A stretch of 64,000 nt of DNA from Oscheius onirici (lineage: Eukaryota > Nematoda > Chromadorea > Rhabditida > Rhabditidae): assembly GCA_932521025.1 (NCBI GenBank), contig OW051472.1, positions 6,882,001 through 6,946,000 on the forward strand. Direction: 5' to 3'. Shown here piece after piece: positions 55,545 to 64,000 of the stretch. The position numbers and the translations under genes were made by a program. The number at the start of each line of letters is the position of its first letter. The first letter of the stretch is position 1. The notes beneath the pieces were generated by a model. It made no database searches. It saw nothing but the letters and a program-made list of their open reading frames with translations, and was not told where the DNA came from.

Positions 55545-55962
55545 ATGTTGTCCTTTTGCCCAGACTGCGGGAGCATGCTCCAAATCGAAGAAGGACGAGA
55601 ATGCATGCGCTTCTCCTGCCCCTGCTGTCCATACTTCTGTCCCGTTACGAAACCGGTGAGAAAATCGATTAGCGTCTTGTAGTTATCGCCTCATTCATTC
55701 AGGTTTCCAGTAAATTCTATCCCAAGCCGAAAGATTTAGACGAAATTCTCGGAGGACCAGGAACCTGGGCCAGTGCGCAAGTCACCGACGGTTCGTATTC
55801 CTACTTCCTCTTTAATTTGCAAAAACATTTGCAGAAAGGTGTCCGCTCTGTAGCCACGACCGAGCCTATTTTATGGAACTACAGACAAGATCTGCCGACG
55901 AACCTGCCACAATTTTCTATCGCTGTGCCAATACGGATTGCGGTCATCGGTGGAAGGAATAA
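55545..55962 (+). CDS. RNA polymerase III subunit RPC10/RPC11 (POLR3K)
   Basis: Exons 55545-55655, 55703-55790 and 55835-55962, 108 aa, exactly the family length. The N-terminal zinc ribbon is seen in FCPDCGSML and FSCPCCPYFCPVTK. The linker EILGGPGTWASAQ matches VLGGAAAWEN. The C-terminal TFIIS-like ribbon has CPLCSHDRAYFMELQTRSAD, then EPATIFYRCANTDCGHRWKE, with the QTRSADEP acidic hairpin needed for RNA cleavage. The subunit provides intrinsic cleavage, termination and re-initiation to Pol III. The stop codon TAA shares its last A with the ATG of the next gene. Confidence 0.96.
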
Positions 55963-56877
55963 TGTTCATTTTGCTTTTTCAAGTTTTTGTGTTTGCCCTA
56001 CATTGGCTCTACATGTTTGCCTGTATCTTCCATACTGTTCGTCGTTATTGTTACCAGTCTGGTCTCGATCAACAAATTTCCACATTTTTCGGCTACGCAG
56101 CAGCCAGGTTCGTTCATTTTCCAATTTTTTAAGTATTAAACAATCCAAACTCGTTCTTTCCCCTGTAAACATCAAACGTTTCAGCACAATTTTCTGTGAA
56201 TTCGTACAACTCGGTTACAAGTATCAAGCCGAAGGTAAACAGCTCATCTTTTCCTAGAGAGTGCTTTAGATGACTGTAGCTTTCTCCTCAGTCTGGCCAG
56301 TCGTCATTTACCCTTCCTCTTTCAATGTAATACCTTTTCTGGGAAGTTTCTCTGGCGACTCAATGTCATCAATGTTCTTGCCAGTCTTTTCAAGGATCTT
56401 TCTGTACTTCTTGCGACAGCGGTGAGTTTACAAGAAATTTCGCTACAGAAGTCGTCCTTTTGGCTATGAAAACACCGACGATCGTTTCTTTCTTTCTTTT
56501 ACACTGCGAGAACTTTATCGTTGCTGAAAAGTAGACTCAAATACTGATTTCCAGATCGGTAGTTCTGTCGGATCCCTCGTTTCCTCCTTTTTCGACAAAC
56601 TCTCCTGGCTCGTCTTCATACCAGCAATTCTTCTTACGGTTTTCGTTGTTATCTTCTCAACGATCGCCATTTTTAAATACGACGTCACCCTTTTTGGCTT
56701 CTTGTCTATTCGACCCTCTAGGTAAGGCGAGAAAGGATCAATCATATTAAATTTTTCAGTATTCCAATCCAAAAACCGCCTACACGTCACCGTTCTCCTC
56801 CTCCTGCCTATTTCCAAGCTCAAGACCCTCGACCGGTCCAAGTGATGCATGAGATCTATCAGCGTCTCGCTCCATAA
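55962..56877 (+). CDS. multi-pass membrane protein overlapping POLR3K stop
   Basis: Exons 55962-56107, 56185-56220, 56292-56421, 56555-56721 and 56760-56877, 198 aa. Not recognised. An N-terminal hydrophobic segment (MFILLFQVFVFALHWLYMFA), an amphipathic middle (FLWRLNVINVLASLFKDLSV), a strong TM helix (VFIPAILLTVFVVIFSTIAIF) and a Pro-rich, histidine-containing tail. Exon 2 is only 36 nt; its donor (TTACAA|GTATC) was set by phase, because the later GTAAAC donor leads out of frame with the hydrophobic exon 4. The first ATG overlaps the upstream stop by one base (TAATG). A second in-frame ATG is at codon 18. Confidence 0.65.
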
Positions 56878-57122
56878 AATGATATTTACTTTCCATCAAG
56901 GGTTTAAAAAAATTGAACACGAGGTTACCGGCATTGAATACTTATAGAAGGGAAGATACATACACAGCTATTTCTCTCAAGTTTAGGCTCAGGATTCTAA
57001 TTGTAAGGACTAGCGTTGGTATGGGAAATTGTAGGAAAGACGGGAGTCACAGATAGAAAGAGTGGGAATGAGTTTGGGAATCACGGAATGAAGGAAAATA
57101 GGCGGTGGAGATGGTTTATTTT

Positions 57123-59338
57123 CTACGCGAGGCAGTCCTGGATCATGACGACGCAGCTGTGGTCGAGACCCTCGTCGCGGAAGCTGTGAGCTGTGGTAAA
57201 GTCGGCCACCTCGAGACCATCGGCACGGAGCTGGGTGGCGCGGATCTCCTGGTACCTGAAAAATACGATATTTTCATTCAACAATCAGGATTGGTTCAGT
57301 CACATACGTATGTGTGGCAATACATGGAAACTTCTTTTTATCGTAGCTTGAGGAGTTTTAATAAAATATATTTGTGACAGTTGTTCTTTTCTATCGACTA
57401 CGCACGCAGCCATCTTCGACCGGTCATAAATTGTCAAAATAATGTAAGTAAGGATGCACTATCGATAATACAAGAATCAAACAGGATAATGTGCGTGTTA
57501 AAGGTTTCTGGCTTATATGTTGACTGTTTGTTTGTTTTACCTTTGATATAAGAGATGTTCTAAGCCAGAATGGGATGTACAGTCTTTATAGGTTCTATTG
57601 AAGGAATAACTTGTCTTTGACGTATATGTAATGTCGCCTAGTAAAAAAAAGCTTTCAATTATTGTCAACAGCTACTGAAAGGGTGAACAAAAAAGTCATA
57701 GAACGCAGAAGGACAATAACTCACCATCGAGGCGCACAGTGAATCTCCTTCCTGGGAAAGTTGGTGAAGACGGAGAAGTAGATGGGACACTTTTCATGCG
57801 AGAAGGCTGCCTCGAAGAGCGACTCCAAGTTGTCGTCCGGCTTGAATTTTCTGTCCATACGGGCTCCCGACGGGAAGCGGATCTGGATGCGGACGAGACC
57901 ATCTCCAGTCGGTTCTTCCAGAGTCGCAGCACGGATTTCTTCCTTTTTCGACTCCAACACGCTTCGACGATCCTCGACCTCTTGGTGCTTTCTCTTCTCG
58001 AGCTCTTCGGCCTCGGCTCGTTCGCTCTCCAGTCGACGGCGTTCTTGGATCCTGGCACGATCCTTGGCCGCACTCTCGCGATACTCCCTCTCCTGCTCCT
58101 CGCGGATTCGCTGATTTTCTTCACGCTGGGCTCTAAACTTGACTTTTAGGGGAATAAGAAACTGGGACAAACTTTTGCATTCTGAGTAGATTCAGTTGAC
58201 TCTGATAGTCGTCACAGGCGAGTCGAAGATTCACCACAACGGTTTCCGGATCGTAGACGCCGGTGAGTCGCAGGGCCTGCAATCGAGTAGACTGAATTTA
58301 TTTCGAGGAAAAGCTTTTTTTGTTACGAAATTTATCGATTTTTCAAATAATAAAATTTTTCGCTTTTTGAGTAAAAGATAAAGAAAAAATACTTACAACA
58401 ATTGGAGTGCTATTTCGGAAGGTGACCAGTCCAATGAGAGGCTCGCCGGTCGTTCTAATCATTTGAGCGACTGAATTTTTTACTTTTGGCTATTTTAAAA
58501 AGAAAGACATACCAACACGTCCTTGTGGACTGGTACTCGATACTCCGAACACGACTAGCTCTTGTCCGCGAATGATTTCTTTGAGCTGGTCGCTGTGCAG
58601 GACTTTTCGAAGAAATTCCGGCGTTTGTGGGCAATTCGGGTGATGGACGTAGACTAGCAGCATGCGCAAATTTGTCCTGGCGAAGCGGAGAGCCTGAATT
58701 GGACGAAAACACGTGAAATGAACTCAAAAACTGACATCTTCGAATGAGCCACTGAAAAAGTCGATTCTGTTGGCGGCAGCGGACTCGGAAAGATTCGCGT
58801 TGTAGCCGCTGATGAATCGCTCAACGTCGCCGCGTGGATCTGTCAGGGCTGCCCGTCGAGGGCCGAGAATTTCGACTGAAAAAAGACCAAAATGAAAAAA
58901 GATGGAAACTTACAAAAGAAGTTGAGAATGTCGAAAAGAGTAGTTATTGTGAAGCGGAATGGCAAGGAGATCAATGTAAGGATAGTTTCCCACCAGGAGC
59001 TCTCTTGAGATCTCGGTTCCCGTCTTACAGTTTGTCTAAAACGGGCCTTGTTATCGGAGAAATACGAAAAAGGTACCTGGTCTGTTGTTGCTGTCGCTGC
59101 TCTCTCCTGGCGTTTTCTTCGTTGTGCTCGCCCTCATAGCTGTTTTGAAGAGATCCACCCGTCTGAAACAAAGCTTTTTTTTAAGAAAAAAGGCAATACG
59201 AACCGAGAAAAATAGCTGAACGGCATCTTCGAGATTCCCGTCACAGTGGACGAGATATTGACGGGCTTTCGCCTCATCGACGGCACAGACTTCTCGGAAA
59301 TTTGCTACCATGCCCTCGGGCAGTGCTTCTTCTGCCAT
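57123..59338 (-). CDS. FAF2/UBXD8-like UBX-domain protein (p97/ERAD)
   Basis: Complement of exons 57123-57255, 57725-58137, 58169-58276, 58397-58470, 58513-58693, 58736-58875, 58914-59035, 59077-59162 and 59204-59338, 463 aa (human FAF2 445). UBA-like N-terminus (DEAKARQYLVHCDGNLEDAV), a membrane hairpin (WWETILTLISLPFRFTITTL), a thioredoxin-like UAS domain (SFEDALRFARTNLRMLLVYV, TTGEPLIGLVTF), a long charged coiled coil (residues about 265-340), and a C-terminal UBX domain (IQIRFPSGARMDRKFKPDDN, YFSVFTNFPRKEI). FAF2 recruits p97/CDC-48 to ER and lipid droplets. The intron between exons 7 and 8 is only 31 nt with a weak GTCCCA donor, but phase allows nothing else. The last intron is 469 bp. 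Confidence 0.9.
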
Positions 59339-59678
59339 TTCGAGGTAACTAAACCTTAAAATTAGATTGTTTTGGGGGAAACAATGAGAAAGAAATTGGA
59401 AATAGGAAATCAAATCGAATGATCTTATTTTGACCCAATCTAGAACTTTTCACAAGTTTTAGGGAGTCGAGAGATACTAAACTTTTTTCGACGAGCAAAA
59501 CGGAAGTAAACGATGAACGGAAAATTGGCATTGCTTTATTGAAATCTGTCGAAATGACGTAAAATACGTAGTTTGTCGTCGTCGCATTGGACATTTTCAC
59601 TCAAACGACATATAACTACTGCTGCGTCTTTCGCTATCTTGTCTTTCTCTTTTTTCTGCCCTAATTTTTCTCCCAAAA
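59339..59678. promoter_or_regulatory. divergent promoter, FAF2 / RYBP
   Basis: 340 bp between two divergent genes. No known element recognised; presumed bidirectional promoter. Confidence 0.35.
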
Positions 59679-61222
59679 ATGCCCGGAGAAGGACCCAGCC
59701 ACAAGAAAAAGCGTGTGTCTAAAGAGAGCGAGCTCACAGACGACGGTTCAACGTGGGAATGTTCCATGTGCACCTACAGAAACAAAACGGAGGCTTTCAA
59801 GTGCGAAATGTGTGATACCAGGTGAGTAAAATACATAAAATCGACTGAACCCATACGCAGAAAGGGCACTTCTACGAGAAAACCAAAATTGAACGAGAAT
59901 GTGGTGGAAAGACAAAAGACAATGCACAATTTTGTCGTGGCACAGCAGGAGAAGGCCGTAAACAGGTTGGTTACAGATTCGGGACATCAATTGATGGTTT
60001 AGCTTCCGTAAAAGAACACAACAGAGTCTTTCGCCCACAAATTCCCGACATTCGCCAATTTCTTCATGTAGCAGTGGTCGGTCGATGCAGAACAAGCCAA
60101 GGACCAAGAGATCGATGGTTCCTATTCCGGATTCTTTCATTTACAGGTAAGAAGCCATAGGTTTACGGCCGGAGCAAAACCACATGGGATGTTAACATCC
60201 TATATAAGCCCCCCACCGCTCAATCAGACTCCCCACCAATTGGGGGGCTTCCCTGAACATTTTCCGGTTGGTGGGGGGCGCGATTGGTGTCGGGGGCGAT
60301 TGTGGGATTTCTCCAGTAGGTACATACATAGTAGGTATATACACAGTAGTAGTCACAGTAGGTACAAAACTGGATGAAGGACTCACTTTACAGGACTCAC
60401 TTTAAAGTATCAGAATTAGATCGACCAAGAACAGAAAGAATGGAATAAGTCTACATAGACAAGAAGAAGCAAAGAGTGGTGGAGAGAAAAAAAACAACAG
60501 AACAGCTTTTAGAAGCTTTATTCTTGGTAGATCCTCGTTGGTGGGCCAGCCTAGGCCTTGGAGACGTCGCATGCCTCGTAGTCTCCACCAGTCGTGGTGG
60601 CTCCTCCTCCTCCAGCGGGCACGGGGACAGGGGCTGGAGCTCTGACAGTAGCTGCTGGCGTCGACGAATCGGCCTTCTTTCCACCACAGGAGACGACGGC
60701 CAGGACGGGGAGACTGCAGAGGACGAGGTAGAGCATCTTGACCAGCTGGCGATGGAGCTGACAGTCGAGTGACTTGGGACTGGAGAGACGAGTCGGGATT
60801 TGAGGCGGAAAGGCTGGATTAAATTGGACAGGACACAACTTGTTGAAATTGGACAAGTCATCTAAGACTGACGACCGGGTTATCTTGACTTCAAGTGATG
60901 TACTCAATAAGAACCTCGAAAAATATCTAGACAAGTCGATATAAAGAGTCGGGGTTTCTTGACTACTTTACTACACTATATTGATCACTGTAACAAGATT
61001 TTCGAGACAGTATTTTTGAACATGATAGATCAGTATTTGATTATCAGGTTGCGCTGCTCTATTTTCAAACTTGTAAAGAGTTTCTCTTCCAGAACCTCGC
61101 CGAAAAAGTTCACAATCACTGTCGACGAAGAAGCAGCCCAGATAACGGAATACCGTCGGAAGCCAGCTGCTGCTGATCGTGTGGGTCCGAGAAAGATTCA
61201 CGTTCCGACTTCATCAGCCTAA
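59679..61222 (+). CDS. RYBP/YAF2-like Polycomb-associated zinc-finger protein
   Basis: Exons 59679-59821, 59861-59965, 60003-60146 and 61093-61222, 173 aa. The N-terminal RanBP2/NZF finger WECSMCTYRNKTEAFKCEMC runs directly into KGTSTRKPKL, the RYBP hallmark (human WDCSVCTFRN...KGTSTRKPRI). A basic Ser-rich middle follows. The last exon gives KKFTITVDEEAAQITEYRRK, matching the RING1-binding strand region AVTVGNVTVIITDFKEK. RYBP is a subunit of variant PRC1 and binds ubiquitinated H2A through the NZF. All junctions are phase 2. The 946-bp last intron carries an antisense small gene. 69 bp separate its stop from the stop of the convergent VWA8 gene. Confidence 0.9.
60551..60736 (-). CDS. small secreted Ala/Pro/Gly-rich peptide, nested gene
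   Basis: Single exon, 61 aa. Signal peptide MLYLVLCSLPVLAVVSC is followed by GGKKADSSTPA, a Pro/Ala/Val stretch (RAPAPVPVPAGGGG) and DYEACDVSKA. AATAAA lies just downstream on the minus strand (60517-60522). Lies antisense in the last intron of the RYBP gene. Its promoter and first codons are duplicated at 41714-41955. Function unknown; a secreted peptide or peptide precursor. Confidence 0.62.
   Translation of the reverse strand: MLYLVLCSLPVLAVVSCGGKKADSSTPAATVRAPAPVPVPAGGGGATTTGGDYEACDVSKA
60659..60925 (-). repeat. duplicated promoter plus signal-peptide segment, copy 2
   Basis: Reverse complement of 41714-41955 over the promoter, 5' UTR and first coding bases. It retains about 30 bp of 5' UTR and the AGTCTCC heptamer missing from the other copy, so this is probably the more original version. 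Confidence 0.85.
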
Positions 61223-61291
61223 TTTATATGATCTTTCAACAAAATCTGCTCTCAATATGTGTACAAAAACCATAAAACTTTATTCCTCGCT

Positions 61292-64000
61292 TCACTGTAA
61301 AGTCGAAGAGAAGATATTCTGCATGATCTGTGGCAGCTCACCCGTATTCTTGCACACAAAGGCTTTTCCTGTTGGCAGACGTTTTTGGAGTCTAAAAACG
61401 AGAGTTTGTCTAAAGTAAGTGAATCAACTCACTTCTCCGCCTGTTCTCCCAACGACCCGATGAAAATGACAAAACTTCTGACTCCGTCCGTCTTGTTCAT
61501 GATGTCCGTCAAGTGGTGCGGCTTGATTCCTGGAATACTGATCTAGAAAAGTGGGAAGAGTCTGGTTACCGTATCGGTCGAGATTAGCATCGGAAATCAG
61601 TATGACGAGCTTCTCGTCGCAGTCCTCTTCCTTGTCCAGCTCTTTGATGGCCACATCTAGTCCTTCCACAGTAAAATCACCGCTTGAACAGTACTGAAAG
61701 AATGAGGTTTTTATGGTAATATCATTGTTTTTTTAGAGAGTACCGGACAAGGGCAGGAAGTTTGTGACATATTTACGCCTTTGAATAAAAACCCAGGGGT
61801 ACAGGCTCAGTGGAAACTCGAAAAGATACACTTTCAGTTACAGTATGTCAAAGTTCTGTCATTTTCCAAACAGGGTGCATGTCAATGAGACAGAACTGTA
61901 ACCAACCTGAGTATGAGCCAGCATCGACTTCAACACATTCAGTCGCTCGTTGTTGTTCTTCGGATAGTGTCCATTCATGACAAACTGCGTGCAAGGAGTG
62001 TCGCCAGAGTGGCCGACGATATCGTACTACAAACAGTCCTTTAAAATAGTCTAAAAGCCACAACTGACCAAGACTTTGTCCTCCTTCCCATCCAGAGCTG
62101 TCATCATGAGAAGAGCCGTTTCCAAAGACCGCTGAAGCCTCTTATCGTAACCGTTGAATCGGTACATGGATCCGGAGACGTCGAAAACGACTCTCAATCT
62201 TTTTGGCTTCTCCTGTGGTGTTCCAGCTTCTGGCAGTTTATCCAGTCGTCTTCTGTAGATGTTCTTCTCGCCCGTTATGCCTTCAATCAGCTTCGAATCG
62301 TCCAAATCTCCGGAAGTCTGATGTCGAACCCAGAGTCTTTCGCTTCTTCTGGCTTCCAATTGTTCCACGATCCCTTTGAGTCTTCCACTCAGTCGTTCAA
62401 CCTTCGTCCACAGGGAATTGTATGCGTCTGCATCGTACTCGGCCATCTGGAATTTGGTCGTCGAGTGAGATGGACACTTACCTGAATCTCTTTCAACTTC
62501 TTCTTATATTCCGCCTTGGCAATTTCCCTGGCCTTTTCCAGAAGATGAGCCGGAACCTGCTGTTTTGCAAGCTCTGGCATCTGATAGACATCGTGTCCGG
62601 CGTCCAGTCGGAACGGACCACCGACTCCTCCCAGACCGGCCGTGTTGTAGCCACCTGTTCCACCCATCCACTGATTTCCACCAACATGCGGAGTATTATT
62701 TGGGTCGAATTTTCCCAGTTTTGGCGTGTCCAGCTTCGAAAAGTCAAAGTCCGCCTCATCGCGACTGAACTCCATTCGAAGATTCTCCTCCTCTCCAGCC
62801 ATCATTTTTCTCCAATTCTCGAAAGACGCTCCGAGTGTCGAAGCTGACAGCTCGTAGGTTCTGATGGAGCCGGAAGTGTCTACCGTAGCCAGTTTGTTTT
62901 CGGTCATCGGAATGATGATGAAGGGAGTCTTTGTCATTGTCGCCACCCAACCTCTAACTTGTTGGTCACTGAATGTTGTAAACGAACTGTACCCGTGATA
63001 AGTTTCGTATTTTGGAGATGGGACCGGGACGTACTGTAGCATTCTGTTCTTTGTGTCCACAACTTCAAGGAATCCGGCAACATGGGTGAGAGGGACGTCT
63101 GGTCTCAAGGCTTCCTTCGGGACTTCCCAGTTCGGTTTAGTTGAGACAAGAATTCCGCCATCCAACGCCACCAGATTCCTGTTACTGTCCAGATACTTTT
63201 TCGTACTGTCGTCAGAGAGATAGTAGGGTCGTCTGTGATCGACTACATTGGGCGGAGTAACTCGAAGACAGCCTTGCAGTTCTCCCTGAAGGGTAATGTA
63301 TATTTATAAGGGGAAAAGATACCGAAACGCCTGACTGAGTTCCTTTGACAAAGTAGTAACCATCGGCATTGAGATAAGCAATTCCAGACTGATCGTTCCT
63401 GACTGCTCGAATTTGAAGGTCATCAGGCGCTGTAACCTTCTGCGTCGACCATTTTCCGTCCTCCTTCTTCAGCAGACACATTTCTCCAGATTTTTCCCTG
63501 ATCAGCCATTCGTCTCTTCCTAACTGCATTATCTGCTCAATTTCTCCGGAATGTTCAATCTTCATGAGCTCTTCCGTCTCCGCATCGGCTATTTTGATCG
63601 TGTTGCCACCGCGTTCGTAGAAAATGACAGGACTGCCAGGAATCATTCGCCAGCGATCTTCGGGAGAGAAGTCTGAGAAATTTGTGTGGTTGAAATGAAA
63701 AAGAACTTACAATCAGTCAGATTGTCGAGAAGACTGTCGCTCAATCTTAGCTCTCTTACCGAGTGATCCTTTTTGTTGACCAGCAGGGCTCGATTGCTCT
63801 AAAACCTTCGTGTTCCAGACCATTGACTCAAAAACGTACCACTTCTTCATGAACAAGAATTTCCTCTTTTCCAAACTCTGACAGTCTGATCCTTGGCTGG
63901 TATTTCATTGGTCTCTTGCTAGTCGACATCATTTGATTGATATTGATCTCGTCTACCTGAATCAATAGTATTTCAAAAGAGTCAAAAAGAATACGGTATT
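61292..64000 (-). CDS. VWA8 (von Willebrand A domain-containing protein 8), C-terminal part
   Basis: Complement of exons 61292-61391, 61433-61529, 61570-61693, 61907-62026, 62069-62446, 62482-63285, 63323-63672, 63711-63798 and 63840-63956; the 5' part lies beyond the right edge. 725 residues are visible. The C-terminal vWA domain has the MIDAS DVSGSMYRFNGYDKRLQRSL, YDIVGHSGD, LKSMLAHTQYCSSGDFTVEG, LISDANLDRYGI, FVIFIGSLGEQAEKLQKRLP, and ends MQNIFSSTLQ, closely matching human VWA8 (QILQQIFTSTML). Upstream are a beta-rich region and a Gly-rich linker (GGNQWMGGTGGYN). Full-length VWA8 is a large mitochondrial AAA+ protein; its ATPase modules would be outside the window. Confidence 0.95.

Noticed and set aside
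1-64000. CRISPR arrays, bacterial operons, rRNA or viral genes
   Set aside because: No regularly spaced direct repeats, no rRNA-like segment and no viral or bacterial gene was seen; the window is eukaryotic with spliced genes throughout.

Overview
This is nuclear DNA of a nematode. The decisive evidence is a set of spliced-leader SL1 RNA genes, each with the 22-nt SL1 leader, a GT donor, an Sm site and a 3' terminal stem-loop. Supporting evidence: very short introns (mostly 31-50 nt) ending in TTTCAG or TTCCAG, candidate operons, and nematode-type families (irld receptor-L-domain proteins, serpentine receptors, cuticlin-type ZP protein, Wart-domain hedgehog-related protein, DEG/ENaC channel). 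Nothing in the window identifies the species. Exon structures were worked out by hand from splice sites, reading phase and comparison between paralogs; the exon joins are given in each entry.

Layout. 0.3-18 kb is a rapidly evolving accessory region. It holds three irld genes and one irld pseudogene (687-2339, 9270-11480, 11954-13007, 14100-16065), two paralogous serpentine receptors (2583-4197, 16506-17776) and three PAN/Apple-domain secreted proteins (4582-7840). Foldback elements, MITEs and other insertions are scattered among them. 18.8-27.5 kb carries two tandem type II membrane mucins with vWA-like ectodomains, 99 bp apart and probably one operon. Each has an SL1 RNA gene in the same ancestral intron. 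27.8-42.2 kb contains a Wart-domain secreted protein with a tRNA-Lys gene in an intron, an EF-hand protein, an intronless BAR-like protein, a ZP/cuticlin-like protein and a DEG/ENaC channel. The introns of the ZP and DEG/ENaC genes hold five more SL1 copies, four of them in two divergent pairs.

42.3-64 kb is a conserved housekeeping region: an SKP1 homologue; RNase kappa and V-ATPase subunit e as a divergent pair; a LAPTM4-like protein; CDK7 and DDX56 in a possible operon; POLR3K overlapping a membrane-protein ORF; FAF2/UBXD8; RYBP with a small secreted-peptide gene nested in its last intron; and the C-terminal part of VWA8, which runs off the right edge.

Main biological point. All seven SL1 copies, six apparently intact and one decaying, lie inside introns of Pol II protein-coding genes, in sense, antisense and inverted-pair arrangements. 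No SL1 tandem array or 5S rRNA linkage is visible. The intact copies share a PSE-like box about 45-60 bp upstream of the leader.
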